The notes: a model not told the origin generated them from the letters alone. DNA of 64,000 bases from Hydractinia symbiolongicarpus (GCF_029227915.1 NC_079885.1:19975001-20039000); one strand, 5' to 3'. Counted from the first letter of the stretch, positions 23,063-36,092 are shown. A program made the numbers and translations.

Positions 23063-23525
23063 ATGAAACTTACTGAAGTTTCCCTATTTACAAGTTGACT
23101 CATTTACTTTCATTTATTTCTAATAGCACATCTGATGATGCCAGTAAACATGGCTACAACAGTAACACTACCGTTTCTCTTACATTTAACGTGACATTAG
23201 GAATAAGAGGCAGTGATAGCACTCTCTGATTTTTCTGATGGACATACTTGTTCATCGCTTCCCCGGGTGGGCTTGAACCACCAAACTTTCCGTTAACAGC
23301 CGAACGCGCCAACAAATTGCGCTACGGAGACGCGAAACTTACAGAAGTATCCCTATTTATTAGTTAGCTAATTCAATTTCAATGTTTTTAACACCACATC
23401 TGACTATGCAGGTAAACGTAGTTTCAAGACTAAAAATACCGTTGCTTTTACAATTATCGTGACATTAGGAATCATAAGCAGTGGTAGCACTATCTGTTTC
23501 ATCTGATCAAAGAATTTGTTCATTG

Positions 23526-23582
<57 letters not shown>

Positions 23583-23599
23583 AATTGCGCAACGGAGAC
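23526..23599 (-). tRNA. tRNA-Asn(GTT), T9 variant
   Basis: G9 is T, altering box A; stems paired. Confidence 0.65.
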
Positions 23600-24061
23600 A
23601 TGAATTTACTGAAGTTTCCCTATTTACAAGTTGGCTCATTTACTTTCATTTATTTTTAATAGCACATCTGATGATGCCAGTAGACATGGCTACAAGAGTA
23701 ACACTACCGTTGCTCTTACAAATAACGTGACATTAGGAATAAGAGGCAGTGATAGCACTCTCTGATTCTTCTGATGGACATATTTGTTCATCGCTTCCCC
23801 GTTTGGGCTTGAACCACCAACCTTTCCGTTAACACCCGAACGCGCTTACTAATTGCGGCACGGAGACACGAAACATACTGAAACATCCCTATTTACTAGT
23901 TAGCTAATTCAATTTCAATGTTTTTAACACCACATCTGACTATGCAGGTAAACGTAGTTTCAAGACTAAAACTACCGTTGCTTTTACAATTATCGTGACA
24001 TTAGGAATCATAAGCAGTTGTAGCACTATCTGTTTCATCTGATCAAAGTATTTGTTCATTG

Positions 24062-24086
24062 CGTCCCCGGGTGGGCTTGAACCACT

Positions 24087-24118
<32 letters not shown>

Positions 24119-24135
24119 AATTGCGCCACGGAGAC
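24062..24135 (-). tRNA. tRNA-Asn(GTT), A49 variant
   Basis: A49-C65 mismatch at the base of the T stem. Confidence 0.65.
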
Positions 24136-24598
24136 ATGAAACTTACTGAAGTTTCCCTATTTACAAGTTGGCTCATTTACTTTCATTTATTTTTAATAGC
24201 ATATCTGATGATGCCAGTAAACATGGCTACAAGAGTAACACTACCGTTGCTCTTACAGTTAACGTGACATTAGGAATAAGAGGCAGTGATAGCACTCTCT
24301 GATTCTTCTGATGGACATATTTGTTCATCGCCTCCCCGGCTGGGCTTGAACCACCAACCTTTCCGTTAACAGCCGAACGCGCTAACCAATTGCGGCACTA
24401 CGACACGAAACATACTGAAGTATCCCTATTTACTAGTTAGCTAATTCAATTTCAATGTCTTTAACTCCACATCTGACTATGCAGGTAAACGTAGTTTCAA
24501 GACTAAAACTACCGTTGCTTTTACAATTATCGTGACATTAGGAATCATAAGCAGTTGTAGCACTAACTGTTTCATCTGATCGAAGTATTTGTTCATTG

Positions 24599-24606
24599 CG
24601 TCACCT

Positions 24607-24646
<40 letters not shown>

Positions 24647-24672
24647 ACGCTAACCAATTGCGCCACGGAGAC
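24599..24672 (-). pseudogene. tRNA-Asn(GTT)-like, A66/T69
   Basis: G7-A66 and T4-T69 mismatches; G10-U25 wobble. Confidence 0.55.
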
Positions 24673-24869
24673 ATGAAACTTAATGAAGTTTCCCTATTTA
24701 CAAGTTGACACATTTACTTTCATTTATTTCTAATAGCACATCTGATGATGCCAGTAAACATGGCTACAACAGTAACACTACCGTTGCTCTTATAGTTAAC
24801 GTGACATTAGGAATAAGAGGCAGTGATAGCACTCTCTGATTCTTCTGATGGACATATTTGTTCATCGCC

Positions 24870-24900
<31 letters not shown>

Positions 24901-25134
24901 CGTTAACAGCCGAACGCGCTAACGACTTGCGGCACTAAGACACGAAACATACTGAAGTATCCCTATTTACTAGTTAGCTAATTCAATTTCAATGTCTTTA
25001 ACTCCACATCTGACTATGCAGGTAAACGTAGTTTCAAGACTAAACTACCGTTGCTTTTACAATTATCGTGACAATAGGAATCAGAAGCTATGGCAGCACT
25101 ATTTGTTTCATCTGATCGAAGTATTTATTCATTG

Positions 25135-25157
25135 CGTCCCCGGGTGGGCTTGAACCC

Positions 25158-25191
<34 letters not shown>

Positions 25192-25208
25192 AATTGCGCA
25201 ACGGAGAC
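25135..25208 (-). pseudogene. tRNA-Asn(GTT)-like, G51/T9
   Basis: G51-A63 mismatch in the T stem and T9 in box A. Confidence 0.5.
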
Positions 25209-25670
25209 ATGAATTTACTGAAGTTTCCCTATTTACAAGTTGGCTCATTTACTTTCATTTATTTTTAATAGCACATCTGATGATGCCAGTAGACATGGCT
25301 ACAAGAGTAACACTACCGTTGCTCTTACAAATAACGTGACATTAGGAATAAGAGGCAGTGATAGCACTCTCTGATTCTTCTGATGGACATATTTGTTCAT
25401 CACTTCCCCGTTTGGGCTTGAACCACCAACCTTTCCGTTAACAGCCGAACGCGCTTACTAATTGCAGCACGGAGACACGAAACATACTGAAATATCCCTA
25501 TTTACTAGTTAGCTAATTCAATTTTAATGTTTTTAACACCACATCTGACTATGCAGGTAAACGTAGTTTCAAGACTAAAACTACCGTTGCTTTTACAATT
25601 ATCGTAACATTAGGAATCATAAGCAGTTGTAGCACTATCTGTTTCATCTGATCAAAGTATTTGTTCATTG

Positions 25671-25721
<51 letters not shown>

Positions 25722-25744
25722 TTAACCAATTGCGCCACGGAGAC
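25671..25744 (-). tRNA. tRNA-Asn(GTT), A22 variant
   Basis: C13-A22 mismatch only. Confidence 0.65.
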
Positions 25745-25941
25745 ATGAAACTTACTGAAGTTTTCCTATTTACAAGTTGGCTCATTTACTTTCATTTATT
25801 TTTAATAGCACATCTGATGATGCCAGTAAACATGGCTACAAGAGTAACACTACCGTTGCTCTTACAGTTAACGTGACATTAGGAATAAGAGGCAGTGATA
25901 GCACTCTCTGATTCTTCTGATGGACATATTTGTTCATCGCC

Positions 25942-25972
<31 letters not shown>

Positions 25973-26207
25973 CGTTAACAGCCGAACGCGCTAACCAATT
26001 GCGGCACTAAGACACGAAACATACTGAAGTATCCTTATTTACTAGTTAGCTAATTCATGTTCAATGTCTTTAACTCCACATCTGACTATGCAGGTAAACG
26101 TAGTTTCAAGACTAAAACTACCGTTGCTTTTACAATTATCGTGACATTAGGAATCATAAGCAGTTGTAGCACTAACTGTTTCATCTGATCGAAGTATTTG
26201 TTCATTG

Positions 26208-26281
26208 CGTCACCTGGTGGGCTTGAACCACCAACCTCTCGGTTAACAGCCGAACACGCTAACCAATTGCGCCACGGAGAC
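26208..26281 (-). pseudogene. tRNA-Asn(GTT)-like, A66/T69
   Basis: As 24599-24672, plus a U27-G43 wobble. Confidence 0.55.
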
Positions 26282-26729
26282 ATGAAACTTAACGAAGTTT
26301 CCCTATTTACAAGTTGACACATTTACTTTCATTTATTTCTAATAGCACATCTGATGATGCCAGTAAACATGGCTACAACAGTAACACTACCGTTGCTCTT
26401 ACAGTTAACGTGACGCAGTGATAGCACTCTCTGATTTTTCTGATGGACATACTTGTTCATCGCTTCCCCGGTGGGCTTGAACCACCAACCTTTCCGCTAA
26501 CAGCCGAACGCACCAACAAATTGAGACACGAAGGCACGAAACATACTGAAGTATCCCTATTTATTAGTTAGCTAATTTAATTTCAATGTTTGAAACACCA
26601 CATCTGACTATGCAGGTAAACGTAGTTTCATGACTAAAACTACCGCTGCTTTTACAATTATCGTGACATTAGGTATCATAAGCAGTGGTAGCGCTATCTG
26701 TTTCATCTGATCAAAGAATTTGTTCATTG

Positions 26730-26773
<44 letters not shown>

Positions 26774-26803
26774 AAACGCGCTAACCAGTTGCGCCACGGA
26801 GAC
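26730..26803 (-). tRNA. tRNA-Asn(GTT)
   Basis: U29-G41 wobble and C16 in the D loop; all stems paired. Confidence 0.8.
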
Positions 26804-27265
26804 ATGAAACTTACTGAAGTTTCCCTATTTACAAGTTGACTCATTTACTTTCATTTATTTCTAATAGCACATCTGATGATGCCAGTAAACATGGCTACAA
26901 CAGTAACACTACCGTTTCTCTTACAGTTAACGTGACATTAGGAATAAGAGGCAGTGATAGCACTCTCTGATTTTTCTGATGGACATACTTGTTCATCGCT
27001 TCCCCGGGTGGGCTTGAACCACCAAACTTTCCGTTAACAGCCGAACGCGCCAACAATTTGCGCTACGGAGACGCGAAACTTACTGAAGTATCCCTATTCA
27101 CCAGTAGGCTAATTCAATTTCAGTGTTCTTAACAGCACATCTGACTATGCAGGTAAACGTAGTTTCAAGACTAAACTACCGTTGCTTTTACAATTATCGT
27201 GACAATAGGAATCAGAAGCAGTGGTAGCACTATTTGTTTCATCTGATCGAAGTATTTATTCATTG

Positions 27266-27297
<32 letters not shown>

Positions 27298-27339
27298 TCG
27301 TTAACAGCCGAACGCGCTAACCAATTGCGGCACTAAGAC
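27266..27339 (-). pseudogene. C/D hybrid tRNA-Asn-like
   Basis: The 3' half and 3' flank match the 25135 C type, and the 5' half matches a D type (C10, changed acceptor). C29-A41 and G30-G40 mismatches. The joint lies inside the tRNA sequence. Confidence 0.75.
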
Positions 27340-27533
27340 ACGAAACATACTGAAGTATCCCTATTTACTAGTTAGCTAATTCAATTTTAATGTCTTTAAC
27401 TCCACATCTGACTATGCAGGTAAACGTAGTTTCAAGACTAAAACTACCGTTGCTTTTACAATTATCGTGACATTAGGAATCATAAGCAGTTGTAGCACTA
27501 ACTGTTTCATCTGATCGAAGTATTTGTTCATTG

Positions 27534-27607
27534 CGTCACCTGGTGGGCTTGAACCACCAACCTTTCTGTTAACAGCCGAACACGCTAACCAATTGCGCCA
27601 CGGAGAC
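27534..27607 (-). pseudogene. tRNA-Asn(GTT)-like, A66/T69/A40
   Basis: Acceptor mismatches as 24599-24672 plus G30-A40 in the anticodon stem. Confidence 0.55.
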
Positions 27608-28052
27608 ATGAAACTTACTGAAGTTTCCCTATTTACAAGTTGACACATTTACTTTCATTTATTTCTAATAGCACATCTGATGATGCCAGTAAACGTGGCT
27701 ACAACAGTAACACTAATGTTGCTCTTACTGTTAACGTGACGCAGTGATAGCACTCTCTGATTTTTCTGATGGACATACTTGTTCATCGCTTCCCCGGTGG
27801 GCTTGAACCAACCTTTCCGCTAACAGCCGAACGCGCCAACAAATTGAGACACGAAGGCACGAAACATACTGAAGTATCCCTATTTACTAGTTAGCTAATT
27901 CAATTTCAATGTTTTTAACACCATATCTGACTATGCAGGTAAACGTAGTTTCAAGACTAAAACTACCGTTGCTTTTACAATTATCGTGACATTAGGAATC
28001 ATAAGCAGTGGTAGCGCTATCTGTTTCATTTGATGGAAGTATTTGTTGATTG

Positions 28053-28109
<57 letters not shown>

Positions 28110-28126
28110 AGTTGCGCCACGGAGAC
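28053..28126 (-). tRNA. tRNA-Asn(GTT)
   Basis: Single change, C16, in the D loop; all stems paired. Confidence 0.88.
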
Positions 28127-28323
28127 ATGAAACTTACTGAAGTTTCCCTATTTACAAGTTGGCTCATTTACTTTCATTTATTTTTAATAGCACATCTGAT
28201 GATGCCAGTAAACATGGCTACAAGAGTAACACTACCGTTGCTCTTACAGTTAACGTGACATTAGGAATAAGAGGCAGTGATAGCACTCTCTGATTCTTCT
28301 GATGGACATATTTGTTCATCGCC

Positions 28324-28354
<31 letters not shown>

Positions 28355-28589
28355 CGTTAACAGCCGAACGCGCTAACCAATTGCGGCACTAAGACACGAA
28401 ACATACTGAAGTATCCTTATTTACTAGTTAGCTAATTCATGTTCAATGTCTTTAACTCCACATCTGACTATGCAGGTAAACGTAGTTTCAAGACTAAAAC
28501 TACCGTTGCTTTTACAATTATCGTGACATTAGGAATCATAAGCAGTTGTAGCACTAACTGTTTCATCTGATCGAAGTATTTGTTCATTG

Positions 28590-28663
28590 CGTCACCTGGT
28601 GGGCTTGAACCACCAACCTCTCGGTTAACAGCCGAACACGCTAACCAATTGCGCCACGGAGAC
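28590..28663 (-). pseudogene. tRNA-Asn(GTT)-like, A66/T69
   Basis: Duplicate of 26208-26281 at +2382. Confidence 0.55.
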
Positions 28664-29111
28664 ATGAAACTTAACGAAGTTTCCCTATTTACAAGTTGAC
28701 ATATTTATTTTCATTTATTTCTAATAGCACATCTGATGATGCCAGTAAACATGGCTACAACAGTAACACTACCGTTGCTCTTACAGTTAACGTGACGCAG
28801 TGATAGCACTCTCTGATTTTTCTGATGGACATACTTGTTCATCGCTTCCCCGGTGGGCTTGAACCACCAACCTTTCCGCTAACAGCCGAACGCACCAACA
28901 AATTGAGACACGAAGGCACGAAACATACTGAAGTATCCCTATTTATTAGTTAGCTAATTTAATTTCAATGTTTGAAACACCACATCTGACTATGCAGGTA
29001 AACGTAGTTTCATGACTAAAACTACCGCTGCTTTTACAATTATCGTGACATTAGGTATCATAAGCAGTGGTAGCGCTATCTGTTTCATCTGATCAAAGAA
29101 TTTGTTCATTG

Positions 29112-29155
<44 letters not shown>

Positions 29156-29185
29156 AAACGCGCTAACCAGTTGCGCCACGGAGAC
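29112..29185 (-). tRNA. tRNA-Asn(GTT)
   Basis: Duplicate of 26730-26803; U29-G41 wobble. Confidence 0.8.
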
Positions 29186-29648
29186 ATGAAACTTACTGAA
29201 GTTTCCCTATTTACAAGTTGACTCATTTACTTTCATTTATTTCTAATAGCACATCTGATGATGCCAGTAAACATGGCTACAACAGTAACACTACCGTTTC
29301 TCTTACAGTTAACGTGACATTAGGAATAAGAGGCAGTGATAGCACTCTCTGATTTTTCTGATGGACATACTTGTTCATCGCTTCCCCGGGTGGGCTTGAA
29401 CCACCAAACTTTCCGTTAACAGCCGAACGCGCCAACAATTTGCGCTACGGAGACGCGAAACTTACTGAAGTATCCCTATTCACCAGTAGGCTAATTCAAT
29501 TTCAATGTCTTTAACTCCACATCTGACTATGCAGGTAAACGTAGTTTCAAGACTAAAACTACCGTTGCTTTTACAATTATCGTGACATTAGGAATCATAA
29601 GCAGTTGTAGCACTAACTGTTTCATCTGATCGAAGTATTTGTTCATTG

Positions 29649-29722
29649 CGTCACCTGGTGGGCTTGAACCACCAACCTTTCTGTTAACAGCCGAACACGC
29701 TAACCAATTGCGCCACGGAGAC
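29649..29722 (-). pseudogene. tRNA-Asn(GTT)-like, A66/T69/A40
   Basis: As 27534-27607. Confidence 0.55.
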
Positions 29723-30167
29723 ATGAAACTTACTGAAGTTTCCCTATTTACAAGTCGACACATTTACTTTCATTTATTTCTAATAGCACATCTGATGATG
29801 CCAGTAAACATGGCTACAACAGTAACACTAATGTTGCTCTTACTGTTAACGTGACGCAGTGATAGCACTCTCTGATTTTTCTGATGGACATACTTGTTCA
29901 TCGCTTCCCCGGTGGGCTTGAACCAACCTTTCTGCAAACAGCCGAACGCGCCAACAAATTGAGACACGAAGGCACGAAACATACTGAAGTATCCCTATTT
30001 ACTAGTTAGCTAATTCAATTTCAATGTTTTTAACACCATATCTGACTATGCAGGTAAACGTAGTTTCAAGACTAAAACTACCGTTGCTTTTACAATTATC
30101 GTGACATTAGGAATCATAAGCAGTGGTAGCGCTATCTGTTTCATTTGATGGAAGTATTTGTTCATTG

Positions 30168-30224
<57 letters not shown>

Positions 30225-30241
30225 AATTGCACCACGGAGAC
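30168..30241 (-). tRNA. tRNA-Asn(GTT)
   Basis: U11-G24 wobble only. Adjoins another C monomer upstream (30436), with no D copy between. Confidence 0.82.
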
Positions 30242-30341
30242 ATGAAACTTACTGAAGTTTCCCTATTTACTAGTTAGCTAATTCAATTTCAATGTTTTTA
30301 ACACCACATCTGACTATGCAGTTAAACGTAGTTTCAAGACT

Positions 30342-30345
30342 AAAA
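30342..30345 (-). terminator. First T4 downstream of the 30436 tRNA-Asn
   Basis: TTTT on the minus strand, about 90 nt past the tRNA 3' end. It is the nearest run of four T, and the equivalent GACTAAAACTACC site recurs after most C copies. Weak and distant for a Pol III terminator. Confidence 0.4.
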
Positions 30346-30435
30346 CTACCGTTGCTTTTACAATTATCGTGACATTGGGAATCATAAGCAGTGGTAGCAC
30401 TAACTGTCTCATCTGATCGAAGTATTTGTTCATTG

Positions 30436-30492
<57 letters not shown>

Positions 30493-30509
30493 AATTGCGC
30501 CACGGAGAC
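30436..30509 (-). tRNA. tRNA-Asn(GTT)
   Basis: Consensus. Confidence 0.92.
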
Positions 30510-30970
30510 ATGAAACTTACTGAAGTGTCCCTATTTACAAGTTGGCTCATTTACTTTCATTTATTTTTAATAGCACATCTGATGATGCCAGTAAACATGG
30601 CTACCAGAGTAAGACTACCGTTGCTCTTACAGTTAACGTGACATTAGGAATAAGAGGCAGTGATAGCACTCTCTGATTCTTCTGATGGACATATTTGTTC
30701 ATCGCCTCCCCGGTGGGCTTGAGCCACCAACCTTTCCGTTAACAGCCAAACGCGCTAACCAATTGCGCACGAAGACACGAAACATACTGAAGTATCCCTA
30801 TTTACTAGTTAGCTAATTCAATTTCAATGTTTTTAACACGACATATGACTATGCAGGTAAACGTAGTTTCAAGACTAAAACTGCCGTTGCTCTTACAGTT
30901 AACGTGACATTAGGAATAAGAGGCAGTGGTAGCACTATATGTTTCATCTGATCGAAGTATTTGTTCATTG

Positions 30971-31001
<31 letters not shown>

Positions 31002-31044
31002 CCGGTTAACAGCCGAACGCGCTAACCAATTGCGCCACGGAGAC
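30971..31044 (-). tRNA. tRNA-Asn(GTT)
   Basis: U28-G42 wobble only. Confidence 0.83.
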
Positions 31045-31241
31045 ATGAAACTTACTGAAGTTTCCCTATTTACAAGTTGACTCATTTACTTTTATTTATT
31101 TTTAATAGCACATCTGATGATACCAGTAAACATGGCTACAAGAGTAACACTACCGTTGCTCTTACAGTTAACGTGACATTAGGAATAAGAGGCAGTGATA
31201 GCACTCTCTGATTTTTCTGATGGACATATTTGTTCATCGCC

Positions 31242-31272
<31 letters not shown>

Positions 31273-31507
31273 CGTTAACAGCCGAACGCGCTAACCAATT
31301 GCGGCACTAAGACACGAAACACACTGACGTATCCCTATTTACTAGTTAACTAATTCAATTTCAATGTTTTTAACACCACATCTGACTATGCAGGTAAACG
31401 TAGTTTCAAGACTAAAACTACCGTTGCTTTTACAATTATCGTGACATTAGGAATCATAAGCAGTGGTAGCACTATCTGTTTCATCTGATCAAAGAATTTG
31501 TTCATTG

Positions 31508-31564
<57 letters not shown>

Positions 31565-31581
31565 AATTGGGCCACGGAGAC
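31508..31581 (-). tRNA. tRNA-Asn(GTT), C12 variant
   Basis: C12-C23 mismatch in the D stem. Confidence 0.65.
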
Positions 31582-31778
31582 ATGAAACTTACTGAAGTTT
31601 CCCTATATAAAAGTTGGCTTATTTACTTTCATTTATTTTTAATAGCACATCTGATGATGCCAGTAAACATGGCTACAAGATTAACACTACCGTTGCTCTT
31701 ACAGTTAACGTGACATTAGGAATAAGAGGCAGTGATAGCACTCTCTGATTCTTCTGATGGACATATTTGTTCATCGCC

Positions 31779-31809
<31 letters not shown>

Positions 31810-32044
31810 CGTTAACAGCCGAACGCGCTGACCAATTGCGGCACTAAGACACGAAACATACCGAAGTATCCCTATTTACTAGTTAGCTAATTCAATTTCA
31901 ATGTTTTTAACACCACATCTGACTATGCAGGTAAACGTAGTTTCAAGACTAAAACTACTGTTGCTTTTACAATTATCGTGACATTGGGAATCATAAGCAG
32001 TGGTAGCACTAACTGTTTCATCTGATCGAAGTATTTGTTCATTG

Positions 32045-32118
32045 CGTCCCCGGGTGGGCTTGAACCGCCAACCTTTCGTTTAACAGCCGAACGCGCTAAC
32101 CAATTGCGCCACGGAGAC
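32045..32118 (-). pseudogene. tRNA-Asn(GTT)-like, C51/A39
   Basis: C51-A63 in the T stem and G31-A39 in the anticodon stem. Confidence 0.55.
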
Positions 32119-32581
32119 ATGAAACTTACTGAAGTTTCCCTATTTACAAGTTGGCTCATTTACTTTCATTTACTTTTAATAGCACATCTGATGATGCCAG
32201 TAAACATGGCTACAAGAGTAACACTACCGTTGCTCTTACAGTTAACGTGACATTAGGAATAAGAGGCAGTGATAGCACTCTCTGATTCTTCTGGTGGACA
32301 TATTTGTTCGTCGCTTCCCCGGGTGGGCTTGAACCACCAAACTTTCCGTTAACAGCCGAACGCGCCAACAATTTGCGCTACGGAGACGCGAAACTTACTG
32401 AAGTATCCCTATTCACCAGTAGGCTAATTCAATTTCAATGTCTTTAACTCCACATCTGACTATGCAGGTAAACGTAGTTTCAAGACTAAAACTACCGTTG
32501 CTTTTACAATTATCGTGACATTAGGAATCATAAGCAGTTGTAGCACTAACTGTTTCATCTGATCGAAGTATTTGTTCATTG

Positions 32582-32655
32582 CGTCACCTGGTGGGCTTGA
32601 ACCACCAACCTTTCTGTTAACAGCCGAACACGCTAACCAATTGCGCCACGGAGAC
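32582..32655 (-). pseudogene. tRNA-Asn(GTT)-like, A66/T69/A40
   Basis: Duplicate of 29649 at +2933. Confidence 0.55.
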
Positions 32656-33100
32656 ATGAAACTTACTGAAGTTTCCCTATTTACAAGTCGACACATTTAC
32701 TTTCATTTATTTCTAATAGCACATCTGATGATGCCAGTAAACATGGCTACAACAGTAACACTAATGTTGCTCTTACTGTTAACGTGACGCAGTGATAGCA
32801 CTCTCTGATTTTTCTGATGGACATACTTGTTCATCGCTTCCCCGGTGGGCTTGAACCAACCTTTCTGCAAACAGCCGAACGCGCCAACAAATTGAGACAC
32901 GAAGGCACGAAACATACTGAAGTATCCCTATTTACTAGTTAGCTAATTCAATTTCAATGTTTTTAACACCATATCTGACTATGCAGGTAAACGTAGTTTC
33001 AAGACTAAAACTACCGTTGCTTTTACAATTATCGTGACATTAGGAATCATAAGCAGTGGTAGCGCTATCTGTTTCATTTGATGGAAGTATTTGTTCATTG

Positions 33101-33157
<57 letters not shown>

Positions 33158-33174
33158 AATTGCACCACGGAGAC
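33101..33174 (-). tRNA. tRNA-Asn(GTT)
   Basis: Duplicate of 30168; U11-G24 wobble. Confidence 0.82.
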
Positions 33175-33368
33175 ATGAAACTTACTGAAGTTTCCCTATT
33201 TACTAGTTAGCTAATTCAATTTCAATGTTTTTAACACCACATCTGACTATGCAGTTAAACGTAGTTTCAAGACTAAAACTACCGTTGCTTTTACAATTAT
33301 CGTGACATTGGGAATCATAAGCAGTGGTAGCACTAACTGTCTCATCTGATCGAAGTATTTGTTCATTG

Positions 33369-33425
<57 letters not shown>

Positions 33426-33442
33426 AATTGCGCCACGGAGAC
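33369..33442 (-). tRNA. tRNA-Asn(GTT)
   Basis: Consensus; duplicate of 30436. Confidence 0.92.
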
Positions 33443-33903
33443 ATGAAACTTACTGAAGTGTCCCTATTTACAAGTTGGCTCATTTACTTTCATTTATTTT
33501 TAATAGCACATCTGATGATGCCAGTAAACATGGCTACCAGAGTAAGACTACCGTTGCTCTTACAGTTAACGTGACATTAGGAATAAGAGGCAGTGATAGC
33601 ACTCTCTGATTCTTCTGATGGACATATTTGTTCATCGCCTCCCCGGTGGGCTTGAGCCACCAACCTTTCCGTTAACAGCCAAACGCGCTAACCAATTGCG
33701 CACGAAGACACGAAACATACTGAAGTATCCCTATTTACTAGTTAGCTAATTCAATTTCAATGTTTTTAACACGACATATGACTATGCAGGTAAACGTAGT
33801 TTCAAGACTAAAACTGCCGTTGCTCTTACAGTTAACGTGACATTAGGAATAAGAGGCAGTGGTAGCACTATATGTTTCATCTGATCGAAGTATTTGTTCA
33901 TTG

Positions 33904-33934
<31 letters not shown>

Positions 33935-33977
33935 CCGGTTAACAGCCGAACGCGCTAACCAATTGCGCCACGGAGAC
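33904..33977 (-). tRNA. tRNA-Asn(GTT)
   Basis: Duplicate of 30971; U28-G42 wobble. Confidence 0.83.
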
Positions 33978-34174
33978 ATGAAACTTACTGAAGTTTCCCT
34001 ATTTACAAGTTGACTCATTTACTTTTATTTATTTTTAATAGCACATCTGATGATACCAGTAAACATGGCTACAAGAGTAACACTACCGTTGCTCTTACAG
34101 TTAACGTGACATTAGGAATAAGAGGCAGTGATAGCACTCTCTGATTTTTCTGATGGACATATTTGTTCATCGCC

Positions 34175-34205
<31 letters not shown>

Positions 34206-34440
34206 CGTTAACAGCCGAACGCGCTAACCAATTGCGGCACTAAGACACGAAACACACTGACGTATCCCTATTTACTAGTTAACTAATTCAATTTCAATGT
34301 TTTTAACACCACATCTGACTATGCAGGTAAACGTAGTTTCAAGACTAAAACTACCGTTGCTTTTACAATTATCGTGACATTAGGAATCATAAGCAGTGGT
34401 AGCACTATCTGTTTCATCTGATCAAAGAATTTGTTCATTG

Positions 34441-34497
<57 letters not shown>

Positions 34498-34514
34498 AAT
34501 TGGGCCACGGAGAC
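34441..34514 (-). tRNA. tRNA-Asn(GTT), C12 variant
   Basis: Duplicate of 31508. Confidence 0.65.
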
Positions 34515-34711
34515 ATGAAACTTACTGAAGTTTCCCTATATAAAAGTTGGCTTATTTACTTTCATTTATTTTTAATAGCACATCTGATGATGCCAGTAAA
34601 CATGGCTACAAGATTAACACTACCGTTGCTCTTACAGTTAACGTGACATTAGGAATAAGAGGCAGTGATAGCACTCTCTGATTCTTCTGATGGACATATT
34701 TGTTCATCGCC

Positions 34712-34742
<31 letters not shown>

Positions 34743-34977
34743 CGTTAACAGCCGAACGCGCTGACCAATTGCGGCACTAAGACACGAAACATACCGAAGT
34801 ATCCCTATTTACTAGTTAGCTAATTCAATTTCAATGTTTTTAACACCACATCTGACTATGCAGGTAAACGTAGTTTCAAGACTAAAACTACTGTTGCTTT
34901 TACAATTATCGTGACATTGGGAATCATAAGCAGTGGTAGCACTAACTGTTTCATCTGATCGAAGTATTTGTTCATTG

Positions 34978-35051
34978 CGTCCCCGGGTGGGCTTGAACCG
35001 CCAACCTTTCGTTTAACAGCCGAACGCGCTAACCAATTGCGCCACGGAGAC
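34978..35051 (-). pseudogene. tRNA-Asn(GTT)-like, C51/A39
   Basis: Duplicate of 32045. Confidence 0.55.
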
Positions 35052-35248
35052 ATGAAACTTACTGAAGTTTCCCTATTTACAAGTTGGCTCATTTACTTTC
35101 ATTTATTTTTAATAGCACATCTGATGATGCCAGTAAACATGGCTACAAGAGTAACACTACCGTTGCTCTTACAGTTAACGTGACATTAGGAATAAGAGGC
35201 AGTGATAGCACTCTCTGATTCTTCTGGTGGACATATTTGTTCGTCGCT

Positions 35249-35279
<31 letters not shown>

Positions 35280-35511
35280 CGTTAACAGCCGAATGCGCTA
35301 ACCACTTGCGCACGAAGACACGAAACATACTGAAGTATCCCTATTTACTAGTTAGCTAATTCAATTTCAATGTTTTTAACACCACATCTGACTATGCAGT
35401 AAACGTAGTTTCAAGACTAAAACTACCGTTGCTTTTACAATTATAGTGAAATTAGAATCATAAGCAGTGGTAGCACTATCTGTTTCATCTGATCGAAGTG
35501 TTTGTTCATTG

Positions 35512-35552
<41 letters not shown>

Positions 35553-35585
35553 TCCGAACGCGCTAACCAATTGCGCCACGGAGAC
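35512..35585 (-). tRNA. tRNA-Asn(GTT), A32 variant
   Basis: Stems paired; residue 32, normally a pyrimidine, is A. Confidence 0.78.
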
Positions 35586-36048
35586 ATGAAACTTACTGAA
35601 GTTTCCCTATTTACAAGTTGGCTCATTTACTTTCATTTATTTTTAATAGCACATCTGATGATGCCAGTAAACATGGCTACAACGTTAACACTACCGTTGC
35701 TCTTACAGTTAACGTGACATTAGGAATAAGAGGCACTGATAGCACTCTCTGATTTTTCTGATGGACATACTTGTTCATCGCTTTCCCGGGTGGGCTTGAA
35801 CCACCAACCTTTCCGTTAACAGCCGAACGCGCAAACCAATTGCGGCACGGAGACACGAAACATACTGAAGTATCCCTATTTACTAGTTAGCTAATTCAAT
35901 TTCAATGTTTTTAACACCACATCTGACTATGCAGGTAAACGTAGTTTCAAGACTAAAACTACCGTTGCTTTTACAATTATCGTGATATTAGGAAGCATAA
36001 GTAGTGGTAGCACTATTTGTTTCATCTGATCGAAGTGTTTGTTCATTG

Positions 36049-36092
<44 letters not shown>

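Larger units (their letters stand above)
25100..28300 (-). repeat. Segment repeated 18136 bp away
   Basis: The order of variants from the C copy at 25135 to that at 28053 recurs from 43271 to 46189 with every start displaced by exactly 18136 bp, including the 27266/45402 hybrid. The two segments diverge again at the D copies 28322 and 46458. Limits approximate. Confidence 0.8.
29381..35246 (-). repeat. Tandem duplication, 2933-bp period
   Basis: 29381-32313 is repeated as 32314-35246 with nearly every private variant kept (T11 copy, C-C junction, G42, C12 and C51/A39 copies). The D copy at 32314 joins the 3' side of one parent type (seen at 35247) to the 5' side of the other (seen at 29381), so the joint lies inside that tRNA-like sequence. 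Confidence 0.85.
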
